The position numbers and the translations under genes were made by a program. Shown piece by piece: positions 1-8,364 of a DNA stretch of 64,000 nt; within the stretch, counting starts at the first letter, position 1, and each line of letters begins with the position of its first letter. The DNA lies in assembly GCF_900187375.1 (NCBI RefSeq), contig NZ_FYEW01000001.1, positions 558,001-622,000 on the forward strand. The letters run 5' to 3'. The stretch is from Hymenobacter gelipurpurascens. GTDB lineage: Bacteria; Bacteroidota; Bacteroidia; Cytophagales; Hymenobacteraceae. The notes under the pieces are model-generated. The model made no database searches. It saw nothing but the letters and a program-made list of their open reading frames with translations, and had not been told where the DNA came from.

Positions 1-981
1 GCCGATTTCTATGCCCGCGACGAAAAAGCGCTGTATCGCGAGGTCGGCCGCATCGATTGGAGCAAGTACATCCGGCAGGACCAGACGTTTGCCATCACGG
101 CCGTCGTGAACAAGTCCTCGTTTGAGCATTCCCTCTTTGTGGCTCAGCTCACCAAGGATGCCATTGTGGATCAGTTCCGCAACCGCACCGGCGAGAGGCC
201 TAGCGTGGATGTGAAGAACCCCGACATTCGTCTGCACCTGCACATGATTGAAAATGAGGTGATCCTGAGTTTGGATGCCTCCGGCGAATCATTGCACAAG
301 CGTGGGTATCGTCAGCAAACCAACGTGGCTCCCCTCAATGAGGCCCTGGCTGCCGGCCTGTTGCTGCTCACAGGCTGGGACGGCAAGAAGCCACTCATAG
401 ACCCTATGTGCGGCTCCGGCACCCTACTCACCGAAGCAGCCCTAATTGCCCAGCGCATTGCGCCCGGCCTCTACCACCAAGGCAAGTTTGGCTTCGAGAA
501 CTGGGCCGATTTTGACTCCGCCTTGTGGGAATCGGTGCAGATGGATGCGCGTCAGATGCGCCTAGAGGAACCCCAGGCCTACATTGCCGGCTCCGATTTG
601 TCGCGCGAGTTCATTGAGCTAGCCCGCGAAAACGTGGCCGCTGCTGATCTGGAAGACTTCATTCGGCTGGGCGTGCGCGATGTGAAGGAAGCCAAAGCCC
701 CCGCCAAAGAAGAGCCCGGCATCGTCATCATGAATCCGCCCTACGGCGAGCGAATTGGCGACGAGCTGGAGATGGACGCCTTATACAAAACCATCGGCGA
801 CACACTAAAATCCGGATTTCAGGGGTATGATGCCTACATTTTCACTGGCAATTTGGAAGCGGCCAAGCGCATCGGCCTGAAAACTTCTCGTCGCATTCCC
901 CTCTATAATGGCCCCATCGACTGCCGCCTGCTCAAATATGAGCTATATCAGGGCACGCGCAAAGTGAGCAAGCCGCAGTAA
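1..981 (+). CDS. THUMP-type class I SAM-dependent RNA methyltransferase, RlmL-like (5' end cut off)
   Basis: The reading frame is open from base 1, so the N-terminus lies outside the window; an internal GTG at 106 is not a credible start. The visible part begins in what looks like the end of the THUMP RNA-binding domain and continues into a Rossmann methyltransferase domain. The SAM-binding segment reads DPMCGSGTLLTEAALIA and the catalytic motif is NPPYGERIG, the N-P-P-Y signature of N2-guanine or N6-adenine RNA methyltransferases. This matches the N-terminal methylase half of RlmL/YcbY, which modifies G2445 of 23S rRNA in E. coli. There is no second RlmK half, as is usual in this phylum. It acts in the cytoplasm on rRNA. 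The exact target base is inferred from family only. Confidence 0.88.
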   Translation, partial: ADFYARDEKALYREVGRIDWSKYIRQDQTFAITAVVNKSSFEHSLFVAQLTKDAIVDQFRNRTGERPSVDVKNPDIRLHLHMIENEVILSLDASGESLHKRGYRQQTNVAPLNEALAAGLLLLTGWDGKKPLIDPMCGSGTLLTEAALIAQRIAPGLYHQGKFGFENWADFDSALWESVQMDARQMRLEEPQAYIAGSDLSREFIELARENVAAADLEDFIRLGVRDVKEAKAPAKEEPGIVIMNPPYGERIGDELEMDALYKTIGDTLKSGFQGYDAYIFTGNLEAAKRIGLKTSRRIPLYNGPIDCRLLKYELYQGTRKVSKPQ

Positions 982-1282
982 AGTGGCCTAGCCGCAATAC
1001 CCAGAACATCCTTCTCTCCATCCCATCATCCTGAGTAAAGCGAAGAATCTTTTCACGTGAACACGTGGCCCTAGGCCAGTTGTGTAAACAAGGGAAGGTA
1101 CTTCGCTCTTCTCAGGATGACCTGTTTAGGAATAGGATAGAATCTGGCACCCATGACCTCTCCATCAGATGTAGGAAGCACTGATGCAGGGTAGTACTCC
1201 GATTTTTTCCGCTAGGCCACTAACTTACCAGTGCCTGCTAGGCCACTGGCTTCCTGCTCTCCCCAATTCCCACGTTTCTGTC
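982..1282. other. Intergenic region with an inverted repeat and motif copies
   Basis: About 300 bases without a convincing gene. It holds the imperfect inverted repeat at 1026-1120 and three half copies of the iterated CTAGGCC motif (near 985, 1213 and 1239). The reading frame of the downstream amylase is open back to 1184, but that extension lacks a signal peptide at its beginning and looks non-coding. Confidence 0.6.
1026..1120. repeat. Intergenic inverted repeat, family A (TCATCCTGAG...CTCAGGATGA)
   Basis: The outer arms TCATCCTGAG (1026-1035) and CTCAGGATGA (1111-1120) are perfect complements. Inside them GCGAAGAATC and the later ACTTCGCTCTTC are partly complementary, and a central CACGTGAACACGTG forms its own small palindrome. 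One CTAGGCCA motif lies in the loop. The element looks like a palindromic mobile repeat of the REP/MITE kind, with no coding capacity. Only one copy is in this window, so its repeat nature is inferred from shape. Confidence 0.55.
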
Positions 1283-3166
1283 ATGAAGAATACAGTTGTT
1301 TGCCTGCTACTAGCGGCCTCGGTGCTACCGCTGGGGGGTACGGCACAGTCTATTACGCGCCTGAATCCCACCAATTGGTGGGTAGGCATGAAAAACACCA
1401 ATGTGCAAGTGCTGGTATACGGTCCCAGCGCCGGAACCCTGGCGTACACAATCAACTATCCGGGGGTAAAGCTGGTGAAGGCCAACACGGTAGAAAACCC
1501 GAACTATGCCTTTCTGGACCTGGCCATTGCGTCCACGGCCAAGCCCGGCACCGTGAAGATTGTGGGCAAAAAAGGCGCCCAAACTATTACCCAGAACTGG
1601 GAGCTAAAGGCCCGCGACAACGCACCGAAAGGGCAGGGCGTCACGTCCGCCGACTTCATCTATTTGGCTATGCCCGACCGGTTTGCCAACGGTGACCCCA
1701 GCAACGACAAGTTCGCGGACCTGGCCGACCCCAATGCCGACCGCAGCAACCCCTTTTATCGCCACGGCGGCGACTTGCAGGGAGCCGCTCAGCATATCGG
1801 CTACCTCAAAGACCTTGGGGTAACGGCGGTGTGGTTTACGCCCGTGCTGGAAAACAACCAGCCCCTCACCAATGAAGGCGGCAACATGCGCTCGGCGTAT
1901 CATGGCTATGGCTTCACGGATCATTATGTGATAGACAAGCGCCTGGGCGGCAATGAGGCCTACAAGGCCTACGTACAGCAAGCCCACACTGCCGGTCTGA
2001 AAGTGGTGCAGGATGCCGTGTATAACCACATTGGCATCAACCATTGGTTTGTGAAGGATGCCCCCATGAAGAGCTGGCTGCACCAGTGGCCTACGTACAC
2101 CAACACCTCGTACCGCCAGCAGCCCATCACGGACCCGTATGCGTCTCAAATCGATAAAAAGGTAACGCTTGATGGCTGGTTTGTGCCTTTCCTACCCGAT
2201 CTGAACCAGAGCAACCCTTACGTGGCCAACTTCCTGATTCAGCACGCCATCTGGACGGTGGAAACGTTTGGCGTTGATGCCTGGCGCATCGATACTTACA
2301 TGTACAACGACCAGCCCTTCATGAACCGCTGCAACGCGGCGCTGCTCAAGGAGTACCCCAAGATTCACATCTTCGGAGAGTCGTCGGTGAACAACGTGGT
2401 AGATCAGGCCTACTACGTGAAGAACAACATCAACTTTCCCTTCAAATCTAACCAGCCCGGTGGCCTGGATTTTACGCTGGAGGGCGCCATGATGGCCGGG
2501 CTAAAGGAAGTAGGCACCCCGGCCGCCACCGGCTGGGACAACGGCGTGCAGCGCGTCTATCAGATGTTGGCCCAAGATGCCGTGTATCAGGAGCCCGGTA
2601 AACTGGTTACGTTCCTCGACAACCACGACCACAACCGCTTCCTGTCGGAAGTAGGGGAAGATTTCGACAAATACAAGATAGGTCTCACGTGGCTGCTGAC
2701 CACGCGCGGCATCCCATCCATGTACTACGGCACCGAAATCCTGATGAAGAACTTCAAGGACCCTTCTGATGCCGAAGTGCGCCGCGACTTTCCCGGCGGC
2801 TGGCCCGACGATAAGGAGAATAAATTCACATCGGGTGGCCGCTCAGCCAAAGAAAATGAAGCCTTCAACTACGTGCGTACCCTAGCTTCCTACCGCCGTA
2901 CGCACCCTGTGCTGCACTCCGGCAAACTGATGCAGTACCTGCCGGAAAATGGCCTCTATGCGTATTTCCGCTACAACGCATCGGGCACTGTGCTTGTGGC
3001 CACTAACTCCACCGATAAGCCCGCAAGCTTGCCCACAGCCCGCTTCTCGGAGCGTATGAGCGGCTTCACAAAAGCCCGCAACGTGCTCACCAATGAAACC
3101 CTCAACGACCTGAAGACCCTGCAACTGCCCGCCAAAACGGCGGTAGTGCTGGAGTTAATGAAGTAG
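1283..3166 (+). CDS. Secreted GH13 alpha-amylase family enzyme (neopullulanase/cyclomaltodextrinase type, SusA-like)
   Basis: A 627-residue enzyme. The ATG at 1283 is chosen because it starts a clear signal peptide (MKNTVVCLLLAASVLPLGGTAQS), although the frame is open further upstream. Residues ~25-110 resemble the cyclomaltodextrinase N-terminal beta-domain (NPTNWWVGMKN). The GH13 barrel follows with all four conserved regions: DAVYNHIG, DAWRIDT with nucleophile Asp337, FGESS with acid/base Glu366, and FLDNHDHNRF with stabiliser Asp449. A C-terminal beta-domain closes the protein. The family hydrolyses alpha-1,4 and often alpha-1,6 links of starch, pullulan or cyclodextrins; the signal peptide suggests a periplasmic site as for SusA. 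No SusC/D genes adjoin it, so it looks like a stand-alone starch enzyme. It is followed by a motif palindrome. Confidence 0.92.
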   Translation: MKNTVVCLLLAASVLPLGGTAQSITRLNPTNWWVGMKNTNVQVLVYGPSAGTLAYTINYPGVKLVKANTVENPNYAFLDLAIASTAKPGTVKIVGKKGAQTITQNWELKARDNAPKGQGVTSADFIYLAMPDRFANGDPSNDKFADLADPNADRSNPFYRHGGDLQGAAQHIGYLKDLGVTAVWFTPVLENNQPLTNEGGNMRSAYHGYGFTDHYVIDKRLGGNEAYKAYVQQAHTAGLKVVQDAVYNHIGINHWFVKDAPMKSWLHQWPTYTNTSYRQQPITDPYASQIDKKVTLDGWFVPFLPDLNQSNPYVANFLIQHAIWTVETFGVDAWRIDTYMYNDQPFMNRCNAALLKEYPKIHIFGESSVNNVVDQAYYVKNNINFPFKSNQPGGLDFTLEGAMMAGLKEVGTPAATGWDNGVQRVYQMLAQDAVYQEPGKLVTFLDNHDHNRFLSEVGEDFDKYKIGLTWLLTTRGIPSMYYGTEILMKNFKDPSDAEVRRDFPGGWPDDKENKFTSGGRSAKENEAFNYVRTLASYRRTHPVLHSGKLMQYLPENGLYAYFRYNASGTVLVATNSTDKPASLPTARFSERMSGFTKARNVLTNETLNDLKTLQLPAKTAVVLELMK

Positions 3167-3167
3167 G

Positions 3168-3183
3168 AGTGGCCTAGGCCACT
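3168..3183. terminator. AGTGGCCTAGGCCACT palindrome after the amylase gene
   Basis: A 16-bp perfect palindrome begins two bases after the amylase stop codon. It is followed by a short T-rich stretch (TTTCTGCTTTTC), so it could work as a terminator hairpin between this gene and the convergent copper-protein gene. It is also one of the eight perfect TGGCCTAGGCCA copies. Confidence 0.5.
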
Positions 3184-3351
3184 TTCTGCTTTTCTCGGAA
3201 CATCTCTTACGCGCATGGCCTCCTGCTGCCGGAGAACCTACCACACCAGTACGAGGCCCTAGGCCACTCGTATTTGTGTGATAAGCGTCCCTAAGCAACA
3301 GGAGGCCATGTTTATGTTGTTTATGTAAAGCTCGCGGGAACTGTGCTTGCG

Positions 3352-3696
3352 CTACCCCAGATACTGCCGGCATGCTTCGGCGCAGGCCTTGCAGGCGGCG
3401 GCACACTGCTGGCAATGGGTATCGTTGTGCTTGGCGCACTCATTGGCGCATTTGGTACACACCTCAACACACTCCTTCATCAGGTGCTTGGCGTGCTCCG
3501 AGCCGCGGGCCACAAGGCGGGCCACGAGGGCACAGACGTCGGCGCAGTCTCGGTCGAGGCGGATGCAGTTTGCCATCATACCCACGTGTTCTTCGCCCAG
3601 GCAGCCGCTGATGCAGTTTTCGCAGGCAGCTACGCAGCGGTTCAGGGCGTCAAGTACGGTTTGATTTTGGGTGGCGGAAGCAGGGGAGTTTGTCAT
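3352..3696 (-). CDS. Four-helix-bundle copper-binding protein (Csp3/DUF326-like)
   Basis: A 114-residue cysteine-rich protein (from the ATG at 3696; an in-frame ATG at 3741 would add 15 residues). Cysteines occur with helical spacing, mostly as CxxxC and CxxC pairs (CVAACENC, CADVC, CVEVCTKC, CQQCAAACKACAEAC), the pattern of the Csp copper-storage four-helix bundles that line the core with Cu(I)-thiolates. There is no signal peptide or Tat motif, which points to the cytosolic Csp3 type. It is divergent from recQ with about 150 bp between them and convergent with the amylase. Copper storage is the known family role; it has not been shown here. Confidence 0.85.
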   Translation of the reverse strand: MTNSPASATQNQTVLDALNRCVAACENCISGCLGEEHVGMMANCIRLDRDCADVCALVARLVARGSEHAKHLMKECVEVCTKCANECAKHNDTHCQQCAAACKACAEACRQYLG

Positions 3697-3849
3697 AGTA
3701 GCTGGCGTTATGTGGAATATGTTACCTCTTTCTACGGGCACGCGGCTCTAACAGCCGAGCATGATTCTGCCCAGGAAGTGCACGATTCCCGCCCCCGATT
3801 GGTTACTTTCCTGCTTTCACCCAGCCACGTTTAGGCGTATATTTACCCC

Positions 3850-6132
3850 ATGTTATTTGCTGCCGAACCTCTCGCCCCCACCCTGGAATCTGCCCGTCGT
3901 GTCTTAAAGCAATACTACGGCTACGACTCATTCCGGCCGATGCAGGAGGACATTATCGGCAACATTATGGGTGGGCTCGATACGGTGGTGCTGATGCCTA
4001 CAGGCGGCGGTAAATCGGTGTGCTTTCAGGTGCCGGCCGTAGTGCAGGAGGGCGTATGCGTGGTGGTTTCGCCCCTTATTGCCCTGATGAAAGACCAGGT
4101 GGAGGCCCTGAAAGCCAACGGTATTTCGGCCGCTTACATTAACAGCAGCGTAGGCCAGAGCGAGCAGAACAACATTGCTGCCGACTGCCTCAATGGCTAC
4201 CTGAAGCTGCTCTACGTATCACCGGAAAAGCTGCTTTCCGAAGGCTTCCTTAATTTTCTGAAGCGCATGCGCATCAGCATGTTTGCTATTGATGAGGCAC
4301 ACTGTATTTCGTCGTGGGGGCATGATTTCCGACCCGAGTACACGCAGCTTCGGGTGCTACGCGAGCAGTTTCCGCAGGTGCCCATTATTGCCCTTACGGC
4401 CACCGCCGACCGCCTCACCCAGCGCGACATACAGCAGCAGTTGCGCCTGAACAACCCGCGGGTATTTCTGTCGTCGTTCGATAGGCCTAACCTGAACCTG
4501 ATTGTACGGCCGGGCCAAGACCGCGTAGGTGGTATTCTGGAGTTTATTGAGCGCCACCAGGGCGAGTCGGGCATCATCTATTGCCTCTCGCGCAAGCAGT
4601 GCGAAACCCTGGCCCAGAAGATTCAGGCCAAAGGCATCAAGGCTGGTTTCTACCACGCTGGCATGACGCCCAACCAGCGCGGTGCCGTGCAGGAAGCTTT
4701 CCTGAAAGATGACTTGCAGGTGATTGTAGCCACCATCGCCTTCGGCATGGGCATCGATAAGAGCAATGTGCGCTGGGTTATTCACTACAACCTGCCCAAA
4801 AACATTGAGGGCTACTACCAGGAAATAGGCCGCGCCGGCCGCGACGGTTCTCCCGCCACGGCGCTGCTGTTCTATTCCTTCGGCGACGTAATGAGCCTGC
4901 GCGATATGCTCACGAAGGAAAATCCCAACCTCACGCAGTTGAACCTCACCAAGCTGGAGCGCATGCAGCAGTTTGCGGAGGCTGCCTCGTGCCGCCGCAA
5001 AATCCTGCTCAACTACTTCGGCGAAACCTTGCCCCACGACTGTGGCAACTGTGACATCTGCCGCAACCCGCCCACTACCTTCGATGGGACGGAAATAGCG
5101 CAGAAAGCGCTTTCAGCGGTGGTGCGCGGGCGTGAGCGGCTCAGCATCAGCCTGCTGATTGATGTGCTGCGCGGCATGCGCAACCAGGCCGTACTCAGCG
5201 GCGGCTTCGACCAGATCAAGACCTACGGGGCCGGCCGCGACCTGCCGTATCTGGACTGGTACAGCTACATCCATCAGATGCTCAATGATGGCCTCATCTA
5301 TATTGCCTACGAAGAGGGTTACTCACTGAAAATTACGGAGTTGGGGAGGGGAGTGCTGCAAGGGCAGCGGACTGTGCCCATGAAGAAATTTCAGCCTGCT
5401 GAGAAGGCCGAAAAAGCACTCCGTGGTCGAAAGGCCGCTGCTTCAAGCAAAGCCGCTCCGGTATCGCGCGAGGCACAGTTGTTCGAGGCCCTGCGCACCT
5501 TGCGCAAGCGCATTGCCGACGAGCAGGGCGTGCCGCCCTACGTTATCTTCACCGACTCCACGCTGCAGGAAATGGCCGAGGAGCGCCCCGTAAACCGCGT
5601 GGCGATGCTGGGTATTTCGGGGGTGGGTATGAAGAAGTTCGAGAACTACGGCGAAGCCTTCATTCGGGAAGTGCTGGCCCATGGCGGCAACCCCGCCGCC
5701 CAAGTGGAGTTCGACGGAGATATGTCGAGCGGCCTCGACCCGGGCGATTTCAGTAAGGCGCCACGCGCGACCCGGAAAAGAGAAGCCAAAGAGCCCAAAG
5801 AGGCTAAGGAAGCCTCCAATGAGGTGAATGGCACGATGGAAACTACGCATCAGCTCCACCGCATGGGCCTCAGTGTAGAAGCTATTGCCCAGCGCCGCGA
5901 CCTGGCCATTTCCACCGTGCAAACCCACCTGACCAACTGCTACGCGAAAGGGCTGGAGTTGCGCATCGAGGAATTCCTGTCCTCCGGCGACATAGCTGAA
6001 ATACAGACTGCCCAGGCCCAGCTCGGCAGCAGCCCCATGCTCCGCGACCTGTTCGACCATCTGCGCGAGAAATACGACTACTTCAAGCTGCGTCTGGCCC
6101 TGATGTACATCAAGAAGCTGCGCGGAGAGTAG
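3850..6132 (+). CDS. recQ: ATP-dependent DNA helicase RecQ
   Basis: A 760-residue superfamily-2 helicase with the full RecQ plan. Walker A is at residues 50-56 (PTGGGKS), Walker B and motif II read DEAHCISSWGHDFRPEY, and motif VI is QEIGRAGRDG. The zinc-binding RQC region carries CRRKILLNYF and CGNCDIC, followed by the winged helix. An HRDC domain lies around residues 545-620. A basic, charged linker then leads to a C-terminal helix-turn-helix extension (~655-750, HRMGLSVEAIAQRRDLAIST) of the HTH_40 type found in many Bacteroidota RecQ proteins. It unwinds 3'-to-5' at stalled forks and recombination intermediates. The start ATG at 3850 is the only sensible one. Confidence 0.96.
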   Translation: MLFAAEPLAPTLESARRVLKQYYGYDSFRPMQEDIIGNIMGGLDTVVLMPTGGGKSVCFQVPAVVQEGVCVVVSPLIALMKDQVEALKANGISAAYINSSVGQSEQNNIAADCLNGYLKLLYVSPEKLLSEGFLNFLKRMRISMFAIDEAHCISSWGHDFRPEYTQLRVLREQFPQVPIIALTATADRLTQRDIQQQLRLNNPRVFLSSFDRPNLNLIVRPGQDRVGGILEFIERHQGESGIIYCLSRKQCETLAQKIQAKGIKAGFYHAGMTPNQRGAVQEAFLKDDLQVIVATIAFGMGIDKSNVRWVIHYNLPKNIEGYYQEIGRAGRDGSPATALLFYSFGDVMSLRDMLTKENPNLTQLNLTKLERMQQFAEAASCRRKILLNYFGETLPHDCGNCDICRNPPTTFDGTEIAQKALSAVVRGRERLSISLLIDVLRGMRNQAVLSGGFDQIKTYGAGRDLPYLDWYSYIHQMLNDGLIYIAYEEGYSLKITELGRGVLQGQRTVPMKKFQPAEKAEKALRGRKAAASSKAAPVSREAQLFEALRTLRKRIADEQGVPPYVIFTDSTLQEMAEERPVNRVAMLGISGVGMKKFENYGEAFIREVLAHGGNPAAQVEFDGDMSSGLDPGDFSKAPRATRKREAKEPKEAKEASNEVNGTMETTHQLHRMGLSVEAIAQRRDLAISTVQTHLTNCYAKGLELRIEEFLSSGDIAEIQTAQAQLGSSPMLRDLFDHLREKYDYFKLRLALMYIKKLRGE

Positions 6133-6209
6133 AGGTGAAGTGGTGAACTTTTGAAATAGTGAGCTTGACGCTCTAACTGGTCTACACCACTATAGACTAG
6201 GCCAGTTGT

Positions 6210-6378
6210 GTCATTGCGAGGAGGCACGACGAAGCAATCTTTCCTTCCCAATGCGCGACCTATTGATTTAGCATCAAGCCCTTGCTTCCCACTATGGAGG
6301 TGAGGGCTTTTCATTCCTTCACCAGATGTACTGCCCGCGACAAGGAAGGATTGCTTCGTCCTTCGTCCTCGCAATGAC
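6210..6378. repeat. Intergenic inverted repeat, family B (GTCATTGCGAGGA...TCCTCGCAATGAC)
   Basis: Two ~32-base arms, at 6210-6241 and about 6347-6379, are complementary with about four mismatches (outer TGTCATTGCGAGGA against TCCTCGCAATGACA, inner CGAAGCAATC against GATTGCTTCG). About 100 bp of unrelated sequence separates them. The CATTGCGAGGA...GAAGCAATC wording resembles intergenic palindromic repeats met in many bacterial genomes. It has no coding capacity and differs in sequence from repeats A and C. Confidence 0.65.
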
Positions 6379-6459
6379 AGAAACCAGCCAAATATTTTTA
6401 GTAAAAACTTCAGCTAATTGAATTAGTATTCGCGTAGAAGAGTTCATATCTTCGTGAGC

Positions 6460-6475
6460 CGGTAAATCTTTACCG
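6460..6475. promoter_or_regulatory. Dyad CGGTAAA-TC-TTTACCG, candidate autoregulatory operator
   Basis: A perfect 7-bp inverted repeat with a 2-bp spacer. It lies 29 bp before the ATG of the LexA-like repressor and just downstream of the candidate -7 box at 6447-6454. Position and symmetry are what is expected of an operator for a dimeric XRE/S24 repressor controlling its own gene. Binding by this protein is inferred. Confidence 0.5.
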
Positions 6476-6504
6476 ATGAAGCCCTTCCCCCGGCTCCCTG
6501 CGCT

Positions 6505-7314
6505 ATGATCAACACTAATCTTAAATTCTGGCGGCGCGAACTGGCCCTTACCCAGGCGCAAATGGCCGATAAGCTCGGTATCAAACGTTCTTTGGTAGGT
6601 GCTTATGAAGAAGGCCGTGCAGAACCTAAACTGGCTACGCTAGTGAATATGGCGCGCCTCTTCAATATTACGCTAGACGCACTGGTTACCACCGACTTTA
6701 GTAAAAAGAAGAACGCCAAAGCCGCCCTGCAGCTCCAGGCCCAAACGGCTGCCACTACCGATGCAGGCGTGAGCCGCCCCGGTGGCAACCTGCGTATTCT
6801 GGCGCTAACCGTTGACCGGGACCAGAACGAAAACATTGAGCTGGTACCTCAGAAAGCGGCAGCCGGCTACCTGAATGGTTACGCCGACCCGGAGTATTTA
6901 GAGGAGTTGCCTAAATTCCGTCTGCCCATGCTGGGTACCGGTGGCACTTACCGCGCCTTCGAAATCTCCGGCGACTCCATGCTGCCCATTGCCAGCGGTA
7001 CCGTTATCGTAGGCCGCTACGTAGATGATTGGCAGAATATCAAGGATGGGACGCCGTGCATTGTAGTAAGCAGCAAAGAAGGTATTGTGTTCAAGCGCGT
7101 CTTCAACCGCCTGAAAGACAACGCTATGCTGGCCCTGCACTCCGATAACCCGCTGTACTCACCCTATCAGATTGATGTGGAAGATGTAGTGGAAATCTGG
7201 GAAGCGAAAGCCTATATCAGCAGCACGTTCCCCATTGCCGACCTTTCCCTGAATCGTTTGGCCAGCATCGTGCTGGATCTGCAGCAGCAGGTGTCTACCA
7301 TGAAGAAAGTATAG
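6505..7314 (+). CDS. LexA-like repressor: XRE helix-turn-helix plus S24 self-cleaving peptidase domain
   Basis: A 269-residue regulator. Residues ~5-60 form an XRE/Cro-type HTH (LTQAQMADKLGIKRSLVGAYEEGRA is the recognition region). A charged linker follows, then an S24 domain with the catalytic dyad Ser158 (in SGDSM) and Lys197 (in GIVFKRVFNR). A probable self-cleavage Ala-Gly bond is at residues 120-121 (AAAGYLNGY). Such proteins repress until stress promotes autoproteolysis, as in LexA and phage CI. No phage genes adjoin it, so it is probably a chromosomal stress or development regulator. A dyad in its 5' region suggests autoregulation. The ending residues QQQVSTMKKV form a short helix. Confidence 0.88.
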   Translation: MINTNLKFWRRELALTQAQMADKLGIKRSLVGAYEEGRAEPKLATLVNMARLFNITLDALVTTDFSKKKNAKAALQLQAQTAATTDAGVSRPGGNLRILALTVDRDQNENIELVPQKAAAGYLNGYADPEYLEELPKFRLPMLGTGGTYRAFEISGDSMLPIASGTVIVGRYVDDWQNIKDGTPCIVVSSKEGIVFKRVFNRLKDNAMLALHSDNPLYSPYQIDVEDVVEIWEAKAYISSTFPIADLSLNRLASIVLDLQQQVSTMKKV

Positions 7315-7322
7315 TCTGGAAG

Positions 7323-7340
7323 ATGGCCTAGGCCATTTTT
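7323..7340 (+). terminator. ATGGCCTAGGCCAT palindrome followed by T5
   Basis: A perfect 14-bp palindrome ending in TTTTT, nine bases after the LexA-like stop codon. It has the form of an intrinsic terminator and contains one of the perfect TGGCCTAGGCCA copies. A second, stronger hairpin follows at once, so the gene would have tandem terminators. Confidence 0.55.
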
Positions 7341-7349
7341 CCTGACCGG

Positions 7350-7393
7350 CAGCCCCGATACCAAAACAGTGGTATCGGGGCTGTTGCGTTTTA
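7350..7393 (+). terminator. Intrinsic terminator hairpin after the LexA-like gene
   Basis: A perfect 14-bp stem (CAGCCCCGATACCA with TGGTATCGGGGCTG, 7350-7363 and 7370-7383) closes a 6-nt loop, with TTGCGTTTT downstream. Confidence 0.8.
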
Positions 7394-7558
7394 ATCGGTT
7401 CTGGCTAACGAAACAAGCCAAGTCTTGAGGAATGGCGTGAGAGAAGGCATGTAGGCTAGGCGCAACTGAAATTATGCTTACTAACCCACGTTCATTGATC
7501 CTAACTTACCTGCCCTGCTACGCGTAAGTTGACTGCAACAATCCAACCCTCTCTTCCT

Positions 7559-8278
7559 ATGCTAAAGCTCATTCCTGCCACCGACCGCCACCACGCCGCC
7601 CCGGTGCAGTGGCTCAATAGCTATTTCCTGTTCAGCTTCGCCGATTACTACGACGCAGACAATGTCCATTTCGGACCGTTGCGTGTGTTTAATGACGATA
7701 CCATTCAGGGCAACTCGGGCTTTCCGCAGCACCCACACTCCGAAATGGAAATCGTGACGCTGGTGCTGGAAGGCGAGTTGGAGCACGAAGACACGATGGG
7801 CAACAAAGCCACCATCAAGAAAGGCGAAGTGCAGCGCATGACCGCCGGCACTGGCCTAGCACATGGCGAAAAGAACGACACCGACAAAGCGGCTCATATT
7901 TATCAGCTTTGGTTTCTGCCGAACCAGAAAGGCCTGTCGCCAAGCTACGAACAGAAAGACGTTGACTTTCTCGACAAGAAAAACGAGCTGATTCCACTGG
8001 TTTCGGGGCAAAAGGTGCTGGAAGATGTGGTGTTTATGAACTCAAATACCACCATCTACTGGTGTAATCTGAGCAACGACAAAACAGTCACCTTCAAGAC
8101 TTTCCCCATTCGGAATACCTTCATCTATGTAAAGGAAGGCACGCTCTTCGTGAACGGCGTTGATATCGGACCCAACGACCAGCTGCGTTCTACGGACGAG
8201 CACGTCTTGGAAATCAGGGCCACCAGAGACGCGCAGTTCATCCTGATAGATCTGCCAGGCAGCGAGGTCAATTACTAA
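7559..8278 (+). CDS. Pirin family bicupin protein
   Basis: A 239-residue protein from the ATG at 7559; an upstream in-frame TTG was ignored. The N-terminal cupin has the metal-binding pirin motif (FPQHPHSEMEIVTLVLEGEL, then GTGLAHGE) with His, His, His and Glu ligands in place. The C-terminal cupin (residues ~140-235) lacks a full ligand set, as is usual. Relatives such as YhhW have quercetin 2,3-dioxygenase activity in vitro, while other pirins act as redox or stress cofactors, so the physiological substrate is unknown. It is a monocistronic gene ending at a strong bidirectional hairpin. Confidence 0.88.
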   Translation: MLKLIPATDRHHAAPVQWLNSYFLFSFADYYDADNVHFGPLRVFNDDTIQGNSGFPQHPHSEMEIVTLVLEGELEHEDTMGNKATIKKGEVQRMTAGTGLAHGEKNDTDKAAHIYQLWFLPNQKGLSPSYEQKDVDFLDKKNELIPLVSGQKVLEDVVFMNSNTTIYWCNLSNDKTVTFKTFPIRNTFIYVKEGTLFVNGVDIGPNDQLRSTDEHVLEIRATRDAQFILIDLPGSEVNY

Positions 8279-8292
8279 ACTCACGTCATCCG

Positions 8293-8332
8293 GAAACAGA
8301 AAAGCCGAGCAGTTGCTCGGCTTTTCTGTTTC
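8293..8332. terminator. Bidirectional terminator between pirin and M2 peptidase genes
   Basis: A 19-bp perfect stem (GAAACAGAAAAGCCGAGCA and its complement) with A-rich and T-rich flanks on both sides. It can end transcription of both convergent genes. Confidence 0.85.
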
Positions 8333-8364
8333 TAAAACAACGCTAAAAAGGTGCTTTAGGCCAC

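Larger units (their letters stand above)
6133..6504. other. Intergenic region between recQ and the LexA-like gene
   Basis: No gene is visible here. The region contains the long inverted repeat B (6210-6378) and then the promoter/operator segment of the downstream regulator. A box TATCTTCG at 6447-6454 is one mismatch from the Bacteroidota -7 consensus TAnnTTTG. Confidence 0.55.

Noticed and set aside
1184..1282. Upstream extension of the amylase to an ATG at 1184.
   Set aside because: The extension hides the signal peptide behind 33 unrelated residues and includes two intergenic motif copies; the ATG at 1283 gives a normal secreted enzyme.
6505..7314. The XRE/S24 repressor as a prophage CI gene.
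   Set aside because: No phage, integrase or divergent Cro gene is nearby; recQ and pirin flank it, so a chromosomal regulator is more likely.
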